A DNA stretch of 14,680 nucleotides, taken from JACJWR01 sp964474045 (GTDB taxonomy: Bacteria > Actinomycetota > Actinomycetes > S36-B12 > UBA10799). Every line of letters begins with the position of its first letter. Within the stretch, counting starts at the first letter, position 1. The stretch is taken from assembly GCA_964474045.1 (NCBI GenBank), contig CAYYRC010000040.1, positions 1 through 14,680 of the forward strand. Direction: 5' to 3'. The notes under the pieces are model-generated. The model was not told the DNA's origin. It did no database searches and saw nothing but the letters and a program-made list of their open reading frames with translations. This document shows, piece by piece, positions 6,388 to 13,920 of the stretch. Both the position numbers and the translations under genes were made by a program.

Positions 6388-8322
6388 CTAGGACGCGGCC
6401 TCGTCGACCACCGCGACCTCGGTGACCGGGACGCCGCCGATGAACGTGTCATACCACAGCGCCAGCATCACAAGCAGGTAGATCTTGCGGGCATGGTCGG
6501 CGGTGCCGGCGGCATGCTCGTTGAACAGCCGCTCGATCTCGACCAGGTCGAAGTGGGCGTCCATGTACTCGTTGCCCAGGATCTGCGCTCGGAACCAGTC
6601 CGGGTTCTTCTTCAGCCAGTGCCGCACGGGGGTGGGGAAACCGAGTTTGGCGCGGTCCTTGGTGGACTCCGGCAGGATGCCCTTGAAGGCCTGCCGCAGG
6701 ATCCACTTGGTGGTGCCGTCCTTGTACTTCAGATTCTCCGGCACGCGGGCCGACAGCCCCGCCACGACCATGTCCAGGTAGGGCACTCGCAGCTCCAGCG
6801 AGTGCGCCATCGTCATGCGGTCAGCCTTGGCGAGGATGTCGCCGGGCAACCAGTAGTTCATGTCCACCTGCTGCATGCGGCGCGACTCCGGCTCGGCCTC
6901 GAACCCGGGCACCGAGGCGGCGAGCTCGTCGCCCGGGCGCTCGTGCGGCTGGCCGACGAACGGCCCGCGCCAGATGCGGCGGATCTCGTCGGGCTTGAAG
7001 ATGTAAGCGTTGCCGATGTATCGGTCGGTGAACGGCGTCAGCGCCCGTCGCAGGTAGCCCTTGCCCTTGAACTCGGGCTTGCTGTCCACCAGCGGCGCCA
7101 CCACGCGGCGGCGGAACCAGCTGGGGCTCTTGGCCACCGGCCGCAGCGACAGCGGCTCCCGGTAGATCGTGTAGCCACCGAACAGCTCGTCGGCGCCCTC
7201 GCCGGAGAGCACCACGGTGACGTGCTTGCGCGCCTCCTGCGCGACGAAGTACAGCGACACCGCGGAGGGGTCCGCGACCGGCTCGTCGAAGTACCAGGCG
7301 ACCTTCGGCAGCACGTCCAGGTACTCGTCGATGTCCACGATGATCTCGTGGTGGTCGCTGCCGATCCGCTCGGCCACCTCGCGGGCCTCGGCGATCTCGC
7401 TGACCTCGTGGAAGCCGATGGTGAAGGTCTTGACCGGGTCCAGGCCGAGCTGCTTGCGGCGCTCCTGGATGAGCGTCACGGTGATGCCGGAGTCCACGCC
7501 GCCGGACAGGAACGCGCCGACCGGCACGTCGGCGATCATGTGGTGCTCGACCGAGTCGCGCATGACCCGGCGGATCTCGGCGGCCAGCTCGTCCGCGTCG
7601 GTGATGGTCATGGACTCCGCGGCGAACCGATAGGACCAGTACTGACCGACGTCGAAGGTCCCGGTGGCCAGGTCCACCACCGCGTAGTGCCCCGGGCGCA
7701 GGCGCGTGATGCCGTTGAAGAACGTCGCCGCCAGCGGGTTGAACTGGAACGCCAGGTACTGCCGCACGGCCTCGTCGTTGACCGTCGGGATGTAGCGGGG
7801 GTCGGTCAACAGGCTCTTGATCTCGGAGCCGAACGACATCATGACGTCACCGTCGGCGCCCGGCTCCGTGCGGTAGTACAGCGGCTTGATACCGAACTGG
7901 TCGCGCGCCAGCACCATCTGGTTGCGGGCGACGTCGTAGATCGCGAAGCCGAACATGCCCCGCAGCTTGTTCAGCATGAGCGACAGGTTGTCCCGGCCGT
8001 ACTGCTCGTAGAGGTGGACGATCGTCTCGGTGTCGGTGTGCGTCTCGAAGGTGTGGCCCTGCGCCTCCAACTCCTCGCGGAGCTCGTGGAAGTTGTAGAT
8101 CTCGCCGTTGAAGACGATGCCGACCGTGCCGTCCTCGTTCCAGATCGGCTGGTGCCCGCCGGCGACGTCGATGATCGACAGCCGCCGCATCCCGAACGAG
8201 AAGGCCGGCGCCGTCAGGCGGCCCTGGTCGTCCGGCCCGCGATGGGTGATGACGTCCAGCATCGGCCCGATCACCTCGGCGGTGAAGTCCTCCGGGCCGA
8301 ACACGCCTGCGATTCCACACAT
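6388..8322 (-). CDS. asnB: asparagine synthetase (glutamine-hydrolysing)
   Basis: 644 residues, close to the roughly 630-650 of the Bacillus subtilis and mycobacterial AsnB type. The N-terminal class II glutaminase domain starts with MCGIAGVFG, where Cys2 is the nucleophile released after Met removal; RGPDDQG and FNGEIYN follow. The synthetase domain carries the ATP pyrophosphatase loop SGGVDS at 273-278. The enzyme makes asparagine from aspartate, ATP and glutamine in the cytoplasm. The start is fixed by Cys2, although the frame stays open 27 codons upstream to 8403. There is no Shine-Dalgarno; TAGAAT seven bases before the ATG suggests leaderless transcription. The close permease downstream suggests a shared amino-acid unit. 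AsnB-like proteins that amidate cell-wall precursors are a less likely alternative. Confidence 0.95.
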   Translation of the reverse strand: MCGIAGVFGPEDFTAEVIGPMLDVITHRGPDDQGRLTAPAFSFGMRRLSIIDVAGGHQPIWNEDGTVGIVFNGEIYNFHELREELEAQGHTFETHTDTETIVHLYEQYGRDNLSLMLNKLRGMFGFAIYDVARNQMVLARDQFGIKPLYYRTEPGADGDVMMSFGSEIKSLLTDPRYIPTVNDEAVRQYLAFQFNPLAATFFNGITRLRPGHYAVVDLATGTFDVGQYWSYRFAAESMTITDADELAAEIRRVMRDSVEHHMIADVPVGAFLSGGVDSGITVTLIQERRKQLGLDPVKTFTIGFHEVSEIAEAREVAERIGSDHHEIIVDIDEYLDVLPKVAWYFDEPVADPSAVSLYFVAQEARKHVTVVLSGEGADELFGGYTIYREPLSLRPVAKSPSWFRRRVVAPLVDSKPEFKGKGYLRRALTPFTDRYIGNAYIFKPDEIRRIWRGPFVGQPHERPGDELAASVPGFEAEPESRRMQQVDMNYWLPGDILAKADRMTMAHSLELRVPYLDMVVAGLSARVPENLKYKDGTTKWILRQAFKGILPESTKDRAKLGFPTPVRHWLKKNPDWFRAQILGNEYMDAHFDLVEIERLFNEHAAGTADHARKIYLLVMLALWYDTFIGGVPVTEVAVVDEAAS

Positions 8323-8329
8323 GCGCCGA

Positions 8330-8335
8330 ATTCTA
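8330..8335 (-). promoter_or_regulatory. -10-like hexamer of asnB
   Basis: Minus-strand TAGAAT ends 7 nt before the asnB ATG, so the predicted transcript begins at the start codon. No clear -35 is visible; the position is taken up by a G/C tract. Confidence 0.35.
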
Positions 8336-8338
8336 GTT

Positions 8339-8359
8339 GGGGGGCGGGACTTTCCCCCC
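8339..8359. other. G6/C6 inverted repeat between divergent genes
   Basis: Six G (8339-8344) and six C (8354-8359) flank a 9-nt centre in the 80-bp space between asnB and the DUF2157-like gene. It could form a hairpin, or be an operator overlapping both promoters. The sequence is simple enough that chance cannot be excluded. Confidence 0.3.
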
Positions 8360-8402
8360 TTGCGGCCACGGTGCGTCGGCACACGCTGGAGGTATGAGCG
8401 CA

Positions 8403-9455
8403 ATGGTGGAGTCGCATGTGGACGCCGCCCTGCGGCTGTGGCAGGACGACGGCCTGCTGAGCGCCGAGCAGGCGGCGGAGCTGCGCGAGGATCTGGTCGC
8501 CCACGATGCCACCGTCGAGCAACGTCGCGGGCACCTGGCGGGTTGGCTGGTAGAGGGATTGGGCTACTTGGGCGGTGCGCTGGTGGCGGTCGCGGTCGGC
8601 CTGGTGGTGGGCAACTACTGGGGCGAGCTGGCCGATGGCTGGCGGGCAGCGCTGCTGGTGGCGTTGTGCGTGGGCCTGGGTGCCGCTGGCTTCGCCGTGC
8701 CGCAGCACGCGCCCGCCCGCGGAGCTTCGGGCGGAGGGGCGGCGGTCCGGCTGCGCTCGGTCCTGTGGCTGGCGTCTACCGGTGCGGCCGCAGCCTCGGC
8801 GGCGTTCATCCTGGGTGAGGTGATCGATGTCTCAGACCGCTGGATCGCCGCGGAGGTAAGCGGGCTAGCGCTGCTCGTGGCGGCGGCGTACTGGTGGCTG
8901 CTGCGGCAACCCCTGCAGTTGGCCGCCACGCTCGTGCTCAGCCTGATCACGGCCGGGGCCCTCGCCGGAGCGATCGGACCGCAGCAGGTACCCGGTCCCG
9001 AAGAGGTGCCCTCGACCCTGCCCGGCCTGGCCGTGTGGGTCGTGGCCCTGGTGTGGTTCGTCCTGGGCCTTTACGGGCGCGTGCCGCCGCCCAGGGAGTT
9101 GGTGGTGGCCCTCGGCGGCGCGGGGCTGGTGTTCGGCGGCATGATCGCCTTGACCGGGTCGCAGTACGCCTGGGGCCACCTGGGCGCGTGGCTTGCGGTC
9201 GCGACCCTCATCGGCCTCCTCGCAGTGGCCCTGCTGCGGCGCGACTTCGTCCCGCTGATCGTCATGGCGCTGGGCACGCTCCTGATCGTGCCGCAGGTCA
9301 TCTCCATGTACTTCGGCGGCGGCCTGGGGGCGGCGCTGGTGCTGGTGGCGGTCGGGGCGGCGCTGATCGGGGCGGCGGTGATGATCGCCCGCCGGCGGCG
9401 GCCGCGCGCAGCTGCGGCCACCACGAGGCGAGCCTTGCCCCCTCCCCAGCCCTAG
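8403..9455 (+). CDS. DUF2157-like polytopic membrane protein
   Basis: 350 residues. A short cytoplasmic N-terminal region with the helix-turn LWQDDGLLSAEQAAELREDL resembles the start of DUF2157 proteins. It is followed by about ten hydrophobic segments and a basic C-terminal tail (ARRRRPRAAAATTRR). The function of the family is not known, and no catalytic motif is visible. The start was chosen at 8403 because GGAGG at 8388-8392 is 10 nt away; the ATG at 8394, three codons earlier in the same frame, is only one base from that site. It is the first gene of a + strand run; the monooxygenase start follows 10 nt after its stop. Confidence 0.75.
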   Translation: MVESHVDAALRLWQDDGLLSAEQAAELREDLVAHDATVEQRRGHLAGWLVEGLGYLGGALVAVAVGLVVGNYWGELADGWRAALLVALCVGLGAAGFAVPQHAPARGASGGGAAVRLRSVLWLASTGAAAASAAFILGEVIDVSDRWIAAEVSGLALLVAAAYWWLLRQPLQLAATLVLSLITAGALAGAIGPQQVPGPEEVPSTLPGLAVWVVALVWFVLGLYGRVPPPRELVVALGGAGLVFGGMIALTGSQYAWGHLGAWLAVATLIGLLAVALLRRDFVPLIVMALGTLLIVPQVISMYFGGGLGAALVLVAVGAALIGAAVMIARRRRPRAAAATTRRALPPPQP

Positions 9456-9465
9456 GATCGAAGGC

Positions 9466-10611
9466 ATGGGTGAGGCGATCATCGTCGGCGCCGGGATCGG
9501 CGGCCTGACCGCGGCGCTGGCGCTGCAGCGCGCCGGCGTCGGCGTGCGGGTGCTGGAGCGCGCAGAGCGGCTGGTGCCGGCCGGTGCCGGCCTGACGATC
9601 CAGCCGAACGCGGTGATGGCCCTGCGCCGCCTGGGCATCGGCTCCACCTTCGAGACCAAGGCCCAGCCACTGTCCACAGCGCAGATCCTGACCGCGCAGG
9701 GCAAGCTTCTGCAGGGTCTGGACCAGGCCGCAGCGACCCAGTTGCGCAACGACGTGGGCGCGCCGGCCTATGGCATCCACCGGGCGACCCTGCAAGCGAT
9801 TCTGTTGGGCGCGCTGGAGCCGGACACAGTCGAGCTGTCCACGGCAGTCGCGGACGTCGACGCTGCGGCCGGCCGCGTCACCCTGGCCGACGGCGGGCAG
9901 CGCGAGGCTGCGATCGTGATCGGCGCCGATGGCCTGAACTCGATCATCCGAACCCGGCTGGTGGGCGACGGCCTGCCCCGCTATTCGGGGTACTACTGCT
10001 GGCGCGGCGTGACCCGCGCGGCGCCGTTCCCGCCGGACTGGTCCGGGGAGTTCTGGGGGCGCGGGACGCGTTTCGGCGGCTGCGGCATCGATGGCGGCTG
10101 GTTCTACTGGTTCGCCGTCGCCGACGGCCCCGCCGGGGGCAGGGATCCGGAGGGGGCGCGCACCGCGGCGATGGATGCCGTGCAGGGCTTCGACGAGCGC
10201 GTCGTCGAGTCAGTTGCCACCACGGCTCCCGACGACGTCTTCCGCACCGACATCTCTGACCGCGATCCGGTGGCGAGCTGGGGCGTCGAGCGGGCGACCC
10301 TGCTGGGCGACGCCGCCCACCCGATGACCCCCAACCTGGGGCAGGGAGCGTGCCAGGCGATCGAGGACGCGCTGGTGCTGGGCGACCGCGTCGCCCGCCT
10401 GGGCGCCGAGCCCGCCGCCCTGCGCGCCTACGAGGACGCCCGCATCAAGCGCGCCAACACCACCGTCCGGGCCGCCAGACGCCTGGGCGACGTCGCGCAG
10501 GCATCGACTCGGACCGGCAGCTGGCTGCGCAACCGCGGGGCGGCGCTGCTGCCGCAGGGCGCGCTGCTCCGTCAGCTGACGACAGCCTGGTCGCTGCCCG
10601 CCGACTACTGA
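9466..10611 (+). CDS. FAD-dependent monooxygenase (salicylate hydroxylase / UbiH-like)
   Basis: 381 residues with the three signatures of group A flavin monooxygenases: the dinucleotide fold GAGIGG at 8-13 with the ribose-binding E31, the central GADGLNS (D155), and the late GDAAHP (G281, D282) followed by GQGACQAIEDA. By family it hydroxylates or epoxidises an aromatic or isoprenoid substrate using NAD(P)H, oxygen and FAD; the substrate cannot be inferred. Cytoplasmic or peripherally bound, with no membrane segment. AGGA overlapping the previous stop codon serves as ribosome-binding site, so it is probably in one transcript with the upstream membrane-protein gene. No other pathway genes are recognisable around it, so it looks like an orphan tailoring or detoxification enzyme. 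Confidence 0.92.
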   Translation: MGEAIIVGAGIGGLTAALALQRAGVGVRVLERAERLVPAGAGLTIQPNAVMALRRLGIGSTFETKAQPLSTAQILTAQGKLLQGLDQAAATQLRNDVGAPAYGIHRATLQAILLGALEPDTVELSTAVADVDAAAGRVTLADGGQREAAIVIGADGLNSIIRTRLVGDGLPRYSGYYCWRGVTRAAPFPPDWSGEFWGRGTRFGGCGIDGGWFYWFAVADGPAGGRDPEGARTAAMDAVQGFDERVVESVATTAPDDVFRTDISDRDPVASWGVERATLLGDAAHPMTPNLGQGACQAIEDALVLGDRVARLGAEPAALRAYEDARIKRANTTVRAARRLGDVAQASTRTGSWLRNRGAALLPQGALLRQLTTAWSLPADY

Positions 10612-10637
10612 GGGCCCCATCTGCCACCATCCCTGCC

Positions 10638-11297
10638 ATGTCGCTACCGAGGTACCTGACGGGCCAGCCCGTGCCGGAGTCGCCGAACCCTTCGTTCAGC
10701 GTCCGCGGTCGTCGCCAGTTGCTGGCCGACTTCCCCTACACCGCCGCCGGCCTGCGGCTGCCGGGGCGTGACGGGAAGGCCGTCTTCCTGTGGCTCGGCC
10801 TCTTCTGCGTGTGGGTGCTGCTGATCCCCACCGCGCTGGCCGTCTGGATGGAGGCGCCGCTGGTGTTCCCGCCGCTGGCGTCGAGCGCCCTGATGGTGTG
10901 CGCCCAGTCGACCCGGCTCAACGCCACCCCGCGGGCGGTCATCCTGGGCCACGGGTGCGGGATCGTGGCCGGGCTGACCGTCGTGGTCGGCATGGGGATG
11001 CTGGAGCAGGGCGACACCATCACCACCCTCAACCCCAAGCACGCGGCCGCCGGCCTGGTGTCGATCGTCCTATGCGTGCTGGCGATGGCGCTCGTGGGAG
11101 TCGCGCACGCTCCGGCCCTATCCACGGCGCTGACGATCGGTCTGGGGCTCGTCGCCGGACTCGACCATGTGCTCGTGCTGCTCGCCGGCGCCATCGTGCT
11201 GCCCTACTGCGCCGCGCCGGTGCACCGGCTGGCCGGCGTGCCCTACCCGTGGTGGAGCCCGCCGCTGAACTCCGGCGGCGACGACGCCCGGACATGA
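10638..11297 (+). CDS. HPP-family integral membrane protein
   Basis: 219 residues: a hydrophilic N-terminus of about 50, then five or six membrane segments. FPPLASSALMVCAQ followed by NATPRAVILGHGCGIVAG matches the HPP family pattern (a Pro/Ala/Ser segment, then PR-x-V-x-GH before the next helix). Some plant and cyanobacterial members are linked to nitrite transport across membranes; bacterial roles are mostly unknown, so no substrate is assigned. The ATG at 10638 comes 26 nt after the monooxygenase stop. No Shine-Dalgarno is visible, which leaves the exact start somewhat open; the same frame remains open upstream into the monooxygenase gene, but without similarity to the family. Confidence 0.8.
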   Translation: MSLPRYLTGQPVPESPNPSFSVRGRRQLLADFPYTAAGLRLPGRDGKAVFLWLGLFCVWVLLIPTALAVWMEAPLVFPPLASSALMVCAQSTRLNATPRAVILGHGCGIVAGLTVVVGMGMLEQGDTITTLNPKHAAAGLVSIVLCVLAMALVGVAHAPALSTALTIGLGLVAGLDHVLVLLAGAIVLPYCAAPVHRLAGVPYPWWSPPLNSGGDDART

Positions 11298-11338
11298 CTA
11301 AGGTCAGGCGCACCATCCCCAATCCGCCAGGGAGAGCC

Positions 11339-12178
11339 ATGACCGCCGTGCCCACCGTCGAGCTCAACAACGGCGTGCTGATCCCGCAACTCGGCTTCGG
11401 CGTCTTCCAGGTACCGCCGCCAGAGACGCAGCGCGTCGTCGAGCAGGCCCTGGAGATCGGCTACCGCCACATCGACACCGCCGAGATGTACGGCAACGAG
11501 GCTGGCGTGGGCGCCGCCGTCCGTGCATCCGGGCTGCCGCGCTCCGACGTCTTCGTCACCAGCAAGCTCAACAACGGCTACCACCACCGCGACGATGCGC
11601 TGCGCGCCTTCGACACCACGATGGCCGAGCTCGGGTTGGACTACCTGGACCTGTTCCTCATCCACTGGCCGCTCCCCGGGCACGACAACTACGTGGAGGC
11701 CTGGCGGACCCTGGAGGGCATCTACGCAGACGGCCGGGTGCGGGCCATCGGCGTGTCCAACTTCCATGTGGCGCACCTGGATCGCCTGGCCGCCGAGTGC
11801 GACGTCGTGCCCGCGGCCAACCAGATCGAGTCCCACCCCTACCTGCAGCAGGACGCGCTGCACGCCGCCGACGCCGAGCGCGGGATCGCCACCGAGGCCT
11901 GGTCGCCCATCGCCCGCGGGCGCTGCCTGAACGACCCGGTCCTGCTGGGCATCGCCGCCGAGCACGACGTCACAACCGCCCAGGTGGCGCTGCGATGGGC
12001 GATCCAGCGCGGCGACATCGTGTTCCCGAAGTCGATGGACCCGACGCGCATGGCCACGAACTTCGACCTGTTCTCGTTCGAGCTCACCGCCGACGACATG
12101 GCAGCCATCGCCACCTTGGACCGCGGCGAGCGCACCGGGCCGAACCCCGACGAGTTCGACTGGATCCCCGGCAGCTGA
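11339..12178 (+). CDS. aldo/keto reductase (AKR5-like, 2,5-diketo-gluconate reductase type)
   Basis: 279 residues, full length for the family. The catalytic tetrad is complete: D46 and Y51 in GYRHIDTAEMYGNE, K76 in TSKLNN, and H109 in LIHWPL. AIGVSNF and FPKSMDPTRMATNFD are the usual cofactor-side motifs; the latter, with Lys then Arg, fits NADPH binding. It reduces aldehydes or ketones to alcohols in the cytoplasm, usually with broad substrate range. AGGGAG just before the ATG at 11339 is a good ribosome-binding site. It lies 41 nt downstream of the HPP gene, so co-transcription is possible, although TAAGGT at 11299-11304 could be its own -10. Confidence 0.95.
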   Translation: MTAVPTVELNNGVLIPQLGFGVFQVPPPETQRVVEQALEIGYRHIDTAEMYGNEAGVGAAVRASGLPRSDVFVTSKLNNGYHHRDDALRAFDTTMAELGLDYLDLFLIHWPLPGHDNYVEAWRTLEGIYADGRVRAIGVSNFHVAHLDRLAAECDVVPAANQIESHPYLQQDALHAADAERGIATEAWSPIARGRCLNDPVLLGIAAEHDVTTAQVALRWAIQRGDIVFPKSMDPTRMATNFDLFSFELTADDMAAIATLDRGERTGPNPDEFDWIPGS

Positions 12179-12202
12179 ACGTCCTGATCACCCCAGCCCT
12201 GC

Positions 12203-12208
12203 TAGTGT
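12203..12208 (+). promoter_or_regulatory. possible -10 (TAGTGT) for the downstream membrane-protein gene
   Basis: TAGTGT fits the actinobacterial TANNNT pattern and would give a leader of about 50 nt before the ATG at 12266. The spacing to any -35-like hexamer (TGAACG at 12176) is too long at 21 nt, so this is tentative. Confidence 0.2.
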
Positions 12209-12211
12209 CCC

Positions 12212-12246
12212 AACCCTCGTGAGTAACGAGTCCGACACGCAGGGTT
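12212..12246 (+). other. nested inverted repeats between the AKR and membrane-protein genes
   Basis: The outer arms AACCCT (12212-12217) and AGGGTT (12241-12246) enclose a smaller hairpin, CTCGT/ACGAG with a 5-nt loop (12216-12230). It is either a weak terminator for the upstream genes or a structured leader / operator for the next one. There is no U-tract, and the outer 3' arm ends just before the GGGAGG ribosome-binding site (12248-12253). Confidence 0.35.
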
Positions 12247-12265
12247 AGGGAGGCGCGACCACGCC

Positions 12266-12783
12266 ATGTACTTCTTCTTCATCCCCTGGGTCGTGCTCAT
12301 CGTGGGCATCGTCGTCAACGTCCTGCTGGACCGCCATGCCGAGCGGCGCACGTCCGCGCGCTTCGTGGAGATCGCCCTGCTGTGGACGGTGGTGTGGTTC
12401 GGGGTGTGGGGGTTGCTGGCCGCCTTCGGCCACATCGGGCCGGGCGCAGCCGACTCCGCCGCCTCCATCGGCTACGCCCCGAGCATGTTCCAGTGGGAGG
12501 TGGGCTTCGCCGACCTGGCCCTGGGCGTGCTGGGCGTCGCGTCCTTCTGGTTCCGGGACCGCTGGCTGACGGCCGGGGTGGTGGCGCTGGCGATCTCGTA
12601 CGGCGGCGACGCGATCGGGCACATCATGCAGTACGTCGCCCACGACAACACCGCGCCGAACAACGTCTGGGCGATCCCGAGCGACATCGCCCAGCCCCTG
12701 CTGGGCATCATCCTGCTGCTGCTCTACCGCCGCGGCCTCGGCAAGCTGCCGACCGGCTACCGCCGCGGGGTGCAGGGTGCCGC
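12266..12783 (+). CDS. small polytopic membrane protein (possibly DUF6790), 3' end lost in assembly gap
   Basis: 172 codons are visible before the run of Ns. About five hydrophobic segments are seen, starting at the N-terminus (MYFFFIPWVVLIVGIVVNVL), with conserved-looking His/Asp/Asn positions in YGGDAIGHIMQYVAHDN between segments. This layout resembles the DUF6790 family of actinobacteria and archaea; the match is from memory of the pattern and is not certain. Function unknown. GGGAGG (12248-12253) is the likely ribosome-binding site, with a long 12-nt gap to the ATG. The last readable part (YRRGLGKLPTGYRRGVQG) is a basic cytoplasmic tail, so the stop codon is probably just inside the gap. 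Confidence 0.7.
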
Positions 12784-12883
12784 NNNNNNNNNNNNNNNNN
12801 NNNNNNNNNNNNNNNNNNNNNNNNNNNNNNNNNNNNNNNNNNNNNNNNNNNNNNNNNNNNNNNNNNNNNNNNNNNNNNNNNNN
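12784..12883. other. assembly gap (100 Ns)
   Basis: Exactly 100 Ns. This is a customary placeholder length in scaffolds, so the true distance may differ. Both flanking genes run into it from opposite directions, so it hides two 3' ends and their shared terminator region. Confidence 0.99.
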
Positions 12884-13854
12884 TAGCGGGCGCCCCGCTC
12901 GTCCTGCTTGGGCAACGGCCGCCACTCGGCGTTGAAGACCGCGCACAGCAGGATCGCGTACATCATCGTGTAGATGCCCAGCATCGCGACGATGATGCCG
13001 GTGAGGGTGCCGTAGATCTGCTCGTAGTGCGACACGTACGACCCGAACAGCGCCACGCCGATGATCAGCGCCATCGTCGCCAACGACCCCAGGCCCGCGC
13101 CGAGCGCCAGATCCCGGAAGGGCACCCGCCCGCTGATGCTGAAGCGGAAGAGCGCAGCCAGGGTCAACGCGATCACGCCGGTGGCCACCGGCACACCGAT
13201 CACATAGCTGAGCGCCCTCTGGGTGGAGTCCGCCTGCCCGTGCCAGGACCCGTAGGCGGCGGCGACGCCGACGGACACGCCCAGCACGACGACGGCGACG
13301 ACGGAACCGAGGAACGCCCGCCACCGCGCCAGGATGTAGTTCTGCGGCGCCAGTCCGTACGCCTGCCGCACGGCCCGGGCGAACGCGTACATCCCGCTGG
13401 ACACGCTCCACAGGGTCACCACCAGTGACACCACCAGACCCGCGGTGAGCGTGCCGGAGTCCGATGACGCCACCTTCTCGGCCTGCTGCGCCAGCACGGC
13501 GCCCAGCGAGTCCGGCGAGCGCTGCACGATCGACTGCACGGCGTCGGCCATCGAGCTCGGGTCCACCACCAGGCCGAAGATCATGATGACCGCGATGGTG
13601 GCCGGGAAGAGCGCGATGACCAGCCAGAAAGCAGAGCCGGCCGCGCTGAGGCTCAGGCGGTAGCCGCTCTGTTTGGCGATGACCGACAGGATCGTCGAGT
13701 ACAGCCGGGCGGTGAACGGGCGCGCGTCGATCCTGGCGGTTACCTGGTCGCGTGCCTCCAGCGCCCGGTCCTCGGCCTCACCAATGACTTTCTTCGCCCG
13801 GTCGCGCAGCTGCTCGTCGCCGTCGCCTGAACCCCCGGCGGCTGCTGCCGTCAT
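12884..13854 (-). CDS. YihY/virulence factor BrkB family membrane protein, 3' end at assembly gap
   Basis: 323 codons from the ATG at 13854 to the Ns. A charged, probably helical N-terminal region (about 1-65) is followed by about six membrane segments. SAAGSAFWLVIALFPATIAV and LWSVSSGMYAFARAVRQAYG are the conserved blocks of the YihY/BrkB (UPF0761) family. Its role is unsettled; early claims of RNase BN activity were withdrawn and a transport function is assumed. The last bases read TA before the gap, so the next codon is a stop if the missing base is A or G. This would give a normal-length protein ending DERGAR. The start has no Shine-Dalgarno and is preceded by overlapping mini-ORFs. The polysaccharide deacetylase gene ends 66 nt upstream on the same strand. 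Confidence 0.9.
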
Positions 13855-13896
13855 GCCCTGGCCGCTGTCATGCTTCGGCCACCGTCATGCGGCCAT
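13851..13896 (-). repeat. chain of ATGA-overlapping mini-ORFs on a 17-bp repeat before the YihY gene
   Basis: Reading the minus strand, ATGs at 13896, 13888, 13871 and 13854 lead one into the next. The first three open ORFs of 3, 6 and 6 codons (MAA, MTVAEA, MTAARA), and each stop codon TGA overlaps the following ATG as ATGA. The last ATG is the start of the YihY-family protein (MTAAAAGG). The last three ATGs are exactly 17 bp apart within similar units (ATGACGGTGGCCGAAGC, ATGACAGCGGCCAGGGC, ATGACGGCAGC...), so the start region appears to have been duplicated in tandem. Confidence 0.65.
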
Positions 13897-13920
13897 TGTG
13901 CCGCGTCGTCGGTGGCGCCT

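Noticed and set aside
6202..8397. Very long + strand open frame (731 codons) opposite asnB
   Set aside because: Antisense shadow of asnB, whose minus-strand motifs (Cys2, SGGVDS) are unmistakable; the translation is His/Val/Arg-rich without domains.
10350..10637. N-terminal extension of the HPP-family protein
   Set aside because: It lies inside the monooxygenase gene in another frame and has the Arg/Pro-rich look of a shadow frame.
12382..13428. Open frames that read through the assembly gap
   Set aside because: They depend on Ns and join antisense sequence from two different genes.
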